Shown in pieces: positions 37,660 through 45,675 of a stretch of 64,000 nucleotides of DNA. Every line of letters starts with the position of its first letter. The first letter of the stretch is position 1. Source of the stretch: Cytophagaceae bacterium ABcell3 (GTDB taxonomy: Bacteria; Bacteroidota; Bacteroidia; Cytophagales; Cytophagaceae); contig CP133159.1 in the NCBI GenBank assembly GCA_030913385.1, forward strand, positions 186,001 through 250,000, given 5' to 3'. The notes beneath the pieces were generated by a model. The model did not search any database. It saw nothing but the letters and a program-made list of their open reading frames with translations, and was not told the DNA's origin. The position numbers and the translations under genes are program-made.

Positions 37660-38404
37660 GCCATTCTTCAAATTTTGTGGACGGCAACCCAGACAACCAT
37701 CCAGTAGAAGGAAACTGGCTAGGTATAATATATAAAGGAGGTCTGATCGTTCCTATATTGATGTCCTTTTTTGTTATGGTTTTAACCTTTTCTTTAGAAA
37801 GGTATTTAAGCATAGGAAAGGCATTCGGTAAAGGAAGCCTAGATAATTTTTTGAGAGATATAAAAACAAGGTTATCTTTAAACAATATTCCTTCTGCCAT
37901 AGACAGATGTCTGGCTCAAAAAGGATCTGTTGGTAATGTTGTTTATTCAGTTTTGAATAAATATCAGATACTTTTGAACGATAAAAAACTAAATAAGGAC
38001 CAAAAAGTGTTAGCAATTCAGAAAGAAATGGAAGAAGCAATAGCGTTAGAGCTTCCTATGCTAGAAAAAAACCTAACAGTAATTGCTACTTTAGCTTCCA
38101 TTGCAACATTAGTTGGTCTACTTGGAACAGTTGTCGGTATGATCAAAGCATTTGCGGCACTTGCCACAGCGGGATCTCCAGATGCTGTAGCGCTTGCAAA
38201 CGGTATATCCGAGGCGCTTATCAATACAGCGTTAGGTATCTCTGGCTCAGCATTTGCTATTATATCTTACAACTATTTACGAGTAAAATAGACACGCTGA
38301 CCTATAGCATTGACGAAATAGGCTTCAGCATTGTACAGAATTTCCAGGCAAACGCACCTGAAGATTCTGACATAAAAGAAAAAGTTGGTCAATCAATACT
38401 TTAA
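37641..38404 (+). pseudogene. exbB: ExbB proton channel (MotA/TolQ/ExbB family), lacking its 5' end and frameshifted at its 3' end
   Basis: ExbB homology begins abruptly with FYFLVLGHSSNFVDGNPDN; the usual ATG and N-terminal 20-40 residues are missing. A GTG at 37677 could still start a shortened protein of 204 residues. It keeps the three helices with PMLEKNLTVIATLASIATLV and GTVVGMIKAFAALATAG. The frame stops at 38291, but the family's C-terminus (IDTLTYSIDEIGFSIVQNF) continues in the -1 frame to a TAA at 38402-38404. One missing T in the T-run near 38276 explains this. Partners would be the exbD genes downstream. Confidence 0.85.
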
Positions 38405-38415
38405 AACTAGTTAAA

Positions 38416-39012
38416 ATGCCAAAAGTAAAAGTCCCAAGGAAAAGCATATCAATGGACATGACAGCTATGTGCGACGTAGCTTTCCTTCTACTTACCTTTT
38501 TTATGCTAACTACCAAATTTAAGCCACAAGAAGCTGTAGCTGTTGACATTCCATCGTCCGTTTCAGAGATCAAACTACCTGACACTGACATTATGACCAT
38601 TGCCGTGGACAAAGATGGCGGTGTTTACTTTGGGATAGATGGCCAAAAGCCAAGGGCTGAAATGTTGGAAAAAATGGCTAAAAAGTATAACATCCAATTT
38701 TCGGAAGACGAAATTAGGGAGTTTGCATTGATGCCTTCCTTCGGGACACCGGTTTCGTCATTAAAACAAGTACTTCATGAAAGAGGAGACGCAAGGGACA
38801 AGTTGCAAGAAGGCATACCGGTAGACTCTATGGTCAACGAACTCAAAGACTGGGTATACCATGCACGACTCGTAAACCCTAAAATAAAAATTGCCATCAA
38901 AGGTGACAAAGACTCTGACTATGACATGGTAGCAAGGGTAATTGCCACACTACAGGAACAGAACATCAATAAGTTCAACCTGATCACTACCATGGAGGCA
39001 AAACCTGAATAG
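38416..39012 (+). CDS. exbD: Biopolymer transport protein ExbD, first copy
   Basis: A 198-residue inner-membrane protein with one N-terminal helix. The proton-relay aspartate lies in MTAMCDVAFLLLTFFMLTTK (Asp near 20), the expected position. The periplasmic part is longer than in E. coli ExbD, as is common in Bacteroidota. It starts 11 bases after the end of the exbB homology and is followed by a second exbD, 37 bases away. It is intact despite damage in the genes on both sides. Confidence 0.93.
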   Translation: MPKVKVPRKSISMDMTAMCDVAFLLLTFFMLTTKFKPQEAVAVDIPSSVSEIKLPDTDIMTIAVDKDGGVYFGIDGQKPRAEMLEKMAKKYNIQFSEDEIREFALMPSFGTPVSSLKQVLHERGDARDKLQEGIPVDSMVNELKDWVYHARLVNPKIKIAIKGDKDSDYDMVARVIATLQEQNINKFNLITTMEAKPE

Positions 39013-39049
39013 TTTTAAAACTTTGACAATACTTAAACCTTAAAAAAAT

Positions 39050-39553
39050 ATGGCTGAAGTAAACACCGGTGAAGGGGGAGGGAAAAAAAGGAACAAATCA
39101 AAAACCAAAAAGATGTCAACCAAGGTGGACATGACTCCAATGGTTGACCTGGCCTTTCTCCTGATTACTTTTTTTATGTTAACGACTACATTTAACAAGC
39201 CTCAAACGATGGAGGTTAACATGCCAGACAAAACCGAAGACAATAAAACTATGGACTTAAAAGAGTCGAAAGCTCTGACCATAATACTCGGTGAAGACAA
39301 CAAACTCTATTGGTATGTGGGACTTCAAGACCCTAAGGTAGAAGTCAGTGATTATTCCAGCAAAGGGATAAGAAAACTTCTTCAAACCAAGAAAAGCGAA
39401 GTACCTGACATGGTAGTTGTCATCAAGGCAATGGAGAAGTCGAGATATAAAAATATGGTGGATATACTTGATGAGATGCATATCAGTGAGATCAAAAGAT
39501 ATGCGATTACAGATATTACACCTGTAGACTTAGAACTTTTAGAAAAAATTTAA
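39050..39553 (+). CDS. exbD: Biopolymer transport protein ExbD, second copy
   Basis: A 167-residue ExbD with a basic cytosolic tail (KKRNKSKTKKMS) and one helix containing the key aspartate in MTPMVDLAFLLITFFMLTTT (near 29). The periplasmic domain ends in ITDITPVDLELLEKI. Tandem unlike ExbD copies are usual in Bacteroidota Ton clusters. tonB follows 2 bases later. Confidence 0.93.
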   Translation: MAEVNTGEGGGKKRNKSKTKKMSTKVDMTPMVDLAFLLITFFMLTTTFNKPQTMEVNMPDKTEDNKTMDLKESKALTIILGEDNKLYWYVGLQDPKVEVSDYSSKGIRKLLQTKKSEVPDMVVVIKAMEKSRYKNMVDILDEMHISEIKRYAITDITPVDLELLEKI

Positions 39554-39555
39554 AA

Positions 39556-40345
39556 ATGAGTGCGCTTGTAAATAATGCGTTCGATGAAATAGTATTTGAA
39601 CACAGAAATAAGCTTTTTGGAGCTTATTTCTTGCGAAAAGCCGCTACATTCTTTCTGCAATGGCAGTGTCTTTTAACATATTTGGCCTGCTTGTTTCTAT
39701 TCCGGTTATTATGAACCAGTTTCAGCAGAAGCAAAGGTAGTGGAAAAAGTAAATATGGTAGAGGTAAGACTAGAAGACATACCTCCTCCCGTGGAGTCCT
39801 CTACTCCACCACCGCCACCTAAAATAGAAGTACCCAAACTTGCAACTGTAAAGTTTCTACCGCCTGAAGTAAAACCGGACGAAGAAGTGATAGAGGACTT
39901 ACCGCCGACTGTTGAGGAGTTGGCTGAGTCGAATGCTGGCGCAGTAACTCAAGAAGGAGAGCTTACACTGGACGAGATTATCGTTGTAGATGATTACATT
40001 GAAGAAATTGTAGAAGAAGAGCCTGAAGAAATATACACTTGGGTAGCTGAAATGCCTGAGTTCAAAGGCGGAGATGAAGCCCTAATGCGCTTTTTGGGCG
40101 ATAGGATTAAATACCCTAAAGTAGCTATAAAAAACAATGTTGAAGGTGACGTCTGGATAGAGTTTATAGTAAACAAAGACGGAAGCCTATCTGACTTTAA
40201 AGTACTTAGAAATTTAGGGCATGGCTGTGACGAAGAAGCATTAAGAGTGGCTCAGCAGATGCCTGCCTGGAAACCAGCTTATCAAAATGGAAAGCCGGTT
40301 ATGCTAAAAAAGAAAATGCGTATATCTTTTAAGTTCCAAAACTAA
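39556..40345 (+). pseudogene. tonB: Energy transducer TonB with two -1 frameshifts
   Basis: The first frame (ATG at 39556) reads MSALVNNAFDEIVFEHRNKL and YFLRK, the usual Bacteroidota TonB start. At about 39640 homology moves to the -1 frame (RYILSAMAVSFNIFGLLVSI, the transmembrane helix), and near 39705 it moves -1 again to EPVSAEAKVVEKVNMVEV. From there the frame is open to 40345: a proline-rich spacer (DIPPPVESSTPPPPPK), an acidic stretch and an intact TonB C-terminal domain (GGDEALMRFLGDRIKYPKVA, VEGDVWIEFIVNKDG). A GTG at 39740 could start a soluble fragment without the membrane anchor, which would not transduce energy. Confidence 0.85.
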
Positions 40346-40837
40346 AAGATTTACACACCCCAATACTAATAAACTGTCTTCACATCTTGTAGTTTCTGTT
40401 GGATCTTAATATCCATCAGATTAAAACCGATTGAGCGCCAAGGGGCATCATGAGTGGAAAAAGGCAAGCTGTTTTAATTAGGGCCTGCTGAAAAAGTCAC
40501 AAGTGTGCAAGATACGCATGGCCTTACATGAAGACGTATTGGAATACTTCGAATGTAAGGCTATAAAGTAGATTGTGCGCTTGTGGCTAGTCCAAAAAAA
40601 TATTAGGTTAAAAGCTTCTCACTTTAATGTACACGGAAAAATAAGAAATAACCGAAAAAACCTTGCACCCATACCTCCTAATTCTTATACAAATATCAAC
40701 AGATCAATGTTTTGGGCGTTTTTCAGCGCGCCCTAATTAAACCTTGCTTGAACCTATTCAGCAATGCAGGTGAAAGGGTTTCTTGTGTCTAACAACAATA
40801 AGGCCACTTGCACTTTTTCGGATTAAACTATATAAAG
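40346..40837. other. Non-coding gap between tonB and the response regulator
   Basis: No gene is visible. It contains the imperfect palindrome at 40496-40587 (listed separately). The rest shows no feature I can name. Confidence 0.5.
40496..40587. repeat. Imperfect palindromic (MITE-like) element of about 90 bases
   Basis: The outer arms are CACAAGTGTGCAAGAT and, as reverse complement, CACAAGCGCACAATCT; inner arms GCCTTACAT / ATGTAAGGC surround GAAG...CTTC. The whole segment could fold into one long hairpin. The preceding GGGCCTGCTGAAAAAGTC resembles the ends of some insertion sequences, but no transposase is present. Confidence 0.65.
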
Positions 40838-41451
40838 ATGAACAAAAATTTTAAGGTCCTCATTGTAGATGATGAACCTGATATTCTGGAATTATTAAAA
40901 TACAATCTAGAAAAACTTGACCTGCAAGTTTCTACAGCTTCTAACGGACTAGAAGCTGTAGAAATATGCAAAAAGATTCAACCTCAATTGGTCTTAATGG
41001 ACATTATGATGCCTATTATGGACGGGGTAGAAGCTTGCCGTCAAATAAGGGAACTACCGTTTCAGAACAACGTCTTTATTATATTTCTTACCGCAAGAGG
41101 CGAAGAATATTCAGAAATAGCAGCTTTTGAAGCAGGTGGCAATGACTACATTATTAAACCTGTAAAACCTAGAGCATTAACCAGTCGTATCTCCGCACTC
41201 CTCAGCAGAGAAAGGCCTGCGACAAAAAAAGATATTATTCAAATCAGCAACCTTACCATTGATAGAGAGTCCTACACTGTACTGAAAGGAAAAGAGAAAA
41301 TCACGCTTGCCAAAAAAGGGTTTGGGGAACAGATGTATGTGTTGTATCCAGAACGGTTGATGTACATATCAGGAAAATAAGGGAAAAACTAGGCAGTGCT
41401 TATATCAACACAGTGAAAGGAATAGGCTATAAATTTGAACATAATGAATAA
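40838..41451 (+). pseudogene. PhoB/OmpR-type response regulator with an internal deletion in the DNA-binding domain
   Basis: The ATG at 40838 begins an intact receiver domain: VLIVDDEPDILELL, the phospho-acceptor aspartate in LVLMDIMMPIMDG (near 55), FLTARGEE and YIIKPVKPRAL. After the linker the winged-helix domain starts (ITLAKK near 158) but jumps at about 41317 to VWGTDVCVVSRTVDVHIRKI in another frame, which continues to a TAA at 41449-41451 (NTVKGIGYKFEHNE). About 20-27 codons that normally hold EFELL...REE are missing. As written, translation ends at 41380 without the recognition helix. No sensor kinase gene is adjacent. Confidence 0.82.
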
Positions 41452-41515
41452 AACACTTCTAACATTTGACATACAACGCATGTTATCTTTATAAGTAAAA
41501 GTAAATGATTTTTGT

Positions 41516-42163
41516 ATGGTGCGCACGGGTTCGGTAGAGGAAATAAACAAAGCAGAGAATGCACTGATATTTATTCCAGATATTAGCGGTTTTACAGGTC
41601 TGATGAACAACACTCGCCTCAGCGAAAGCAGAAAGATTATCCACGATTTGATGGAGGTAATCATAGACTCAGTAACACTGAACTTAAAAATCGGGGACAT
41701 TGAAGGAGACGCTGTTTTGTTTTACCACACTGGTCCGGCACCATCGGTCAAAGACATTACTTGCCAAGCACAAAAAACCTTTTACGACTTCATAAACGTC
41801 CTAAAGGAAAAAGAAAAAAACCCCAACTTCCCTCCTGGTGCAAGAAACTTAACATTGAAGTTTATAGTGCATTACGGAGAAATTATCACCACAAGTATAA
41901 AAGGAATTATCAAACTCATGGGTAGCGATGTAGTTCTTGCCCACCGTATTTTAAAAAACAATATTAAAAGCCGAGAATATATCCTACTGACTGAACAGTA
42001 TCTGGAAACACAAGAGGAAAAAGAGCTCAAAGATGCCTTTTTATTTTCTGAGCTGAGAAACGGAAGGAAAAAATATGACCACCTAGGTTATATCAACTAC
42101 AAGTATTGCACCCTGACTCCTATGAGAAAAAGCCTCGACAAAAAATTTACTACTTGTTATTAA
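41516..42163 (+). CDS. DUF2652 protein, class III nucleotidyl-cyclase-like
   Basis: A 215-residue cytoplasmic protein. The cyclase-like fold shows in ALIFIPDISGFTGLM (Asp22) and IGDIEGDAVLFYH (Asp65), which align with the two metal-binding aspartates of class III adenylyl/guanylyl cyclases. The later GSDVVLAHRIL (136-146) aligns with G-x-x-V-N-x-A-x-R-L: the arginine (Arg144) is kept but the transition-state asparagine is valine, and the base-selecting lysine before GD is aspartate (Asp61). So it may make an unusual nucleotide, or may only bind one. It converges with the HD-PycTM gene, 105 bases away. Confidence 0.82.
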   Translation: MVRTGSVEEINKAENALIFIPDISGFTGLMNNTRLSESRKIIHDLMEVIIDSVTLNLKIGDIEGDAVLFYHTGPAPSVKDITCQAQKTFYDFINVLKEKEKNPNFPPGARNLTLKFIVHYGEIITTSIKGIIKLMGSDVVLAHRILKNNIKSREYILLTEQYLETQEEKELKDAFLFSELRNGRKKYDHLGYINYKYCTLTPMRKSLDKKFTTCY

Positions 42164-42205
42164 CCTGAAATATGCAATAGAACTTTCTGTTAATTTCAAA
42201 TCAGT
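42161..42205. repeat. Interspersed imperfect inverted repeat, copy 3
   Basis: TAACCTGAAATATGCAATAG at the left; TTCTGTTAATTTCAAATCA at the right is an approximate reverse complement. It lies at the shared 3' ends of the DUF2652 and HD-PycTM genes. Confidence 0.6.
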
Positions 42206-42268
42206 CGCTTAACTCACGTTTATTCTAAAAATCCCACCCTACCCCACTGATAACCAGTCCACATATTC

Positions 42269-43483
42269 TTAATAAACTACCCGACGAATAGCTATAACTA
42301 CATAAATTGCGATAAGTACAGTAATAATTAGGCCAACCATAAAAGACATATAAGAAACTCCTAACATCCGATACTTCTTCTTCAGGACCTTTCCTAAATA
42401 ATATAGGTCTTTGATCATGTTACCATAAAGCTTGTCCTCGTTCTTCATCAAGTCCAGCATTTCGGTTTCAAACTCAGCAAGCTTAACTTTAGTAAAATTG
42501 CCAAAAAAAAGGATACTGGTATGCGCCTTGTTCAGCTCATCAAGAGACTCAAGATTGGTGGTAACTTTTGGCTTAGCAGAAAGAATAGCAAAGATAATAG
42601 CCGCCAGGCTGGTCAACAAAAGACTAATGATAGGAAAAATAACCTTTTGGTCTTCACTAAAGCTGGCACCAAAAAATGAAAACTTTGCACCCACGATAGT
42701 TAAGGTAATAGAGATGATGAGCGAATTGATACTGATCATCATATTGGCCTTATTGTCAGCAATAGAGCTAAGGTTAATGTGGTTACGATAGACGCTCCTA
42801 AACATAGTTTCTATCCCCCTCTTTGGCTGGGCTTTAATTTTCTCCCGTACCTCTTGCTCCTTATCCTGCTTTTTTTCTTGCTTTTGTAATTTCTGACGCT
42901 GCTCCTGTATGTTATAAGAGAGTTGTTTCCCAAAAAGCTCATGGGCATACTGGGTATGAAAATGTGCAGAAAGCAAAAACTCTAGTTGGTTATGTTCCCA
43001 TTCAACATCACTACAGTGCAGCACATCCAACTTTTCCCATTCCGCCCTTAACAGTTCCGATTTAGTGAAAAAGCTTTTCTGACCAATATTGATCAAATCT
43101 GCATCCAATAAAATTTGGCTGATCAGGTCTTGCGGTCGCTTTTTGCGTGCAGTATACATAATGGTGCGAACCACCATTCGGATCTTTTCTTCAGGATAGC
43201 CTTTCCCCCTCAACCAGTGTTCTGCTATAGAAGCGCTTTTGTCTTCATGATTTTTGAACCCTTGCGTGTAACCAGTATCATGAAACCAAGCTGCCAGAAA
43301 CAATATTTCCTCCTCATCTTCCGAGAGTTCATAACCTTCCGAAAGTTTTCTGCAAGCTTCTACCGTCTCAAAGGTATGTTGGTAATTATGGTATACATAT
43401 TCAGGCGATAGCTGATTTTTAAATAGCTCAAAAACATATTCATTTACCTCTTCAAAAAAACTTCCTCTAGGATTGCTATCCAT
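42269..43483 (-). CDS. HD-domain phosphohydrolase fused to a Pycsar-type transmembrane effector domain (PycTM)
   Basis: A 404-residue protein. Residues about 10-180 form an HD domain with the expected metal ligands: His36 in HNYQHT, His68-Asp69 in AWFHDTG, His79 in KNHED and the aspartate in LLDADL (near 127). A charged K/E/Q-rich coiled coil (about 190-228) follows. The C-terminal part (about 235-404) has the DNKANMMISINSLIISITL motif and three hydrophobic segments (about 246-270, 285-308 and 378-402), which is the PycTM (DUF5706) pattern. In Pycsar defence PycTM effectors respond to cyclic pyrimidine nucleotides and damage the membrane; HD-fused versions are mostly uncharacterised. The HD half might hydrolyse or sense the signal. 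Confidence 0.88.
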   Translation of the reverse strand: MDSNPRGSFFEEVNEYVFELFKNQLSPEYVYHNYQHTFETVEACRKLSEGYELSEDEEEILFLAAWFHDTGYTQGFKNHEDKSASIAEHWLRGKGYPEEKIRMVVRTIMYTARKKRPQDLISQILLDADLINIGQKSFFTKSELLRAEWEKLDVLHCSDVEWEHNQLEFLLSAHFHTQYAHELFGKQLSYNIQEQRQKLQKQEKKQDKEQEVREKIKAQPKRGIETMFRSVYRNHINLSSIADNKANMMISINSLIISITLTIVGAKFSFFGASFSEDQKVIFPIISLLLTSLAAIIFAILSAKPKVTTNLESLDELNKAHTSILFFGNFTKVKLAEFETEMLDLMKNEDKLYGNMIKDLYYLGKVLKKKYRMLGVSYMSFMVGLIITVLIAIYVVIAIRRVVY

Positions 43484-43574
43484 CTAATCTCCAAAAAAAT
43501 TTATATTAACATTGCACACTTGAATAACCATTTAACAGCCATTCTGTTTGCACTTTCAGTTATCAGCAAATAGT

Positions 43575-45500
43575 TCAGTCAAGAAGCTCTTGCACAGCTT
43601 TGGGGACAGGCTTTCCTTTTTCATCATAAATAGCCGCCGCTTTTTCTGCATCTGCTTGTATTTTTTCCTTATCTCCATGCATCTTTGCCCTTACAAACCA
43701 AGCATCAGGGTCATCAGGTATTATGTCAAGGTATGTATCAATAATGTCAAAAGCTTGCTTACGTCGATATTGCGCCAAACGAATTTCTGCAAGCTCCACC
43801 ATAAGGCTATATTTTGACGCATCTTCTTTAATGCACCTCATCAAGTACATGGCACAGCTATCCAAGCCCCCTTCATTACACCAAGATGCAGCAGTATACT
43901 CATAGTACTCTGATTTAAGATCTTCATTATAAGTAAACATTTTGAAATAGTCTGCACGGGATTTTTCGTATTCATGAAGCTGATTATATAGTGAGGCCCT
44001 TTTTTCGTACCACAGGGCATTCTTGGGCTCTGCTTTGATCGCTTTATTAAAATATTCCAAGGCAGCCATATGCTCACCATTTTCCATTTTACCCTCAGCT
44101 TTTTTCGCCAGCTTGTCACCCTCAGACTCCGCATACTCCTGACGGTACAGCTTCCATTCTTGGGAGCTATGCAACTCTTCCAGTTTAGGGTCATGTTCAA
44201 TATCCTGCCATAGTTTCTTATAAGGAGATTGCTGAAAGGCCTCCAGTTGCTCTAATGCTTTAGCCGAAAAGCCCAGTACCCCATAAGCCTTGACTAAATC
44301 ATAAGATGCCCTGGTGTCATTGATCTCTTTATCCAATAAAAAATCATTAACGGCTTTATTATAATCGCCCATCTTTAGGTAGGCGCGCCCTCTAAGCAGA
44401 AAAACCTTGTCTGCCCGCTTGGTTTTTCCTATACAAGAAGACAAGTAACTTACTGCCTTGGAGTAGTCTTGGTCATAATAGTAATAAGCCCCCCTTTTAT
44501 ACTGTTTCAAGGCCTCTTCAGACACTATTTCAGATGCTATAAACTCTTTGGCTTCACCAAGCCCCCCTGCTTCTTGAGACCATAATTTAATGGAGCTGCC
44601 ATTTTCTATAACAGCAAAATATTTACCATCATGGGAGGCCATATATTTACCAACATCTTTTACATGATCGTACTCTATAACTTCCCTTGTCTTTAAGTGG
44701 TATTTGTACAAACTCCCTTGCTTGCTATAAATTAAAAAGTTACCATCTGCAGAAAAATGTAAATAAGGATCGTCAATAGGGCGCTTTAATCTTGCGACAA
44801 CATTACCAGTATGCAAGTCAAAAATCTCATTGGTACCTGCTACTATTAACAAAGAATCATTAGGGTGTAAAGCCCAGTTTGCCACCTTTTTGTTAAAGTG
44901 AAAAGTCCGGCTCTGATGATTCTTCAAACCTAAAACCTTTATAATATTTGAGCTGTCACTCATTAAAAGAAAATCACATTCGGAGGAAACTTGAGCATTT
45001 ACCAAGTTAGTATCGAGCACGACATCTTCTGCCCGATCAAAAAGGTTAATTATACCATAGTTATTGTCCTCTAAGGTCATAAGGCCAAAATTCACTTTTA
45101 CCCCATTTGAAGACACCGTTTCTTCTGCCAACAATACCTTGTCTTGCCCACTGGTGAAACCCAACACCTTATAATTGCGCACTTTCTTTAACAATTCTCC
45201 TGAGCCAACATCCCATAAGAAAAAATGTCCTGCACCATCACCGGCCAACAAATAATTGCCATTTTTATTGATAAAAAGGGAACGAACTTCAAAAGGGTGT
45301 TTAAAACTATTGATCATATGACCAGTAAATGTATTCCACACCCTGGCAACTTTATCTTCCCCGCCAGACACCAATATTTTACTATTTTCACTAAAAGCAA
45401 TAACATTGATTTCTTGGTCGTGTGCCTTCCTTTCTTGACCATAAACCAAAGAAGCGCACGTAAAAAAAGTGTAAATCAACAGAAAGCCAAACCGCACCAT
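43575..45500 (-). CDS. Exported WD40-repeat and TPR protein
   Basis: A 641-residue protein with a signal peptide (1-21, ASLVYGQ). Residues about 25-310 form a WD40-type beta-propeller: HDQEINVIAFSENSKILVSG and DKVARVWNTFTG are the clearest blades, followed by degenerate ones. Residues about 335-635 are TPR units, for example AYYYYDQDYSKAVSYLSSCI and AALEYFNKAIKAEPKNALWY. Both halves are protein-interaction scaffolds. No catalytic motif is visible, and the function is unknown. It is a single gene. Confidence 0.88.
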   Translation of the reverse strand: MVRFGFLLIYTFFTCASLVYGQERKAHDQEINVIAFSENSKILVSGGEDKVARVWNTFTGHMINSFKHPFEVRSLFINKNGNYLLAGDGAGHFFLWDVGSGELLKKVRNYKVLGFTSGQDKVLLAEETVSSNGVKVNFGLMTLEDNNYGIINLFDRAEDVVLDTNLVNAQVSSECDFLLMSDSSNIIKVLGLKNHQSRTFHFNKKVANWALHPNDSLLIVAGTNEIFDLHTGNVVARLKRPIDDPYLHFSADGNFLIYSKQGSLYKYHLKTREVIEYDHVKDVGKYMASHDGKYFAVIENGSSIKLWSQEAGGLGEAKEFIASEIVSEEALKQYKRGAYYYYDQDYSKAVSYLSSCIGKTKRADKVFLLRGRAYLKMGDYNKAVNDFLLDKEINDTRASYDLVKAYGVLGFSAKALEQLEAFQQSPYKKLWQDIEHDPKLEELHSSQEWKLYRQEYAESEGDKLAKKAEGKMENGEHMAALEYFNKAIKAEPKNALWYEKRASLYNQLHEYEKSRADYFKMFTYNEDLKSEYYEYTAASWCNEGGLDSCAMYLMRCIKEDASKYSLMVELAEIRLAQYRRKQAFDIIDTYLDIIPDDPDAWFVRAKMHGDKEKIQADAEKAAAIYDEKGKPVPKAVQELLD

Positions 45501-45675
45501 CTTCCCGATAAGTTATTTTATTTAAAACCAGATGACTTTGTAATTTGTTTATGTAGGAAGGAATACAATTCAGGGTAAATCTTAAGTCAACCAGCAATTA
45601 TCTAGGCAGCTGTTTCTTAAGACGCTTTTGGCGATAAATCCTATTGTATAACTCAGGATTTAAACTTTAGTGAAT

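Noticed and set aside
39740-40345. Intact soluble TonB-like protein starting at a GTG
   Set aside because: Typical TonB N-terminal and transmembrane sequence lies directly upstream in other frames, so this is the 3' part of a frameshifted tonB.
40484-40600. Complete insertion sequence
   Set aside because: Terminal-repeat-like arms are present, but there is no room for a transposase and none is encoded nearby.
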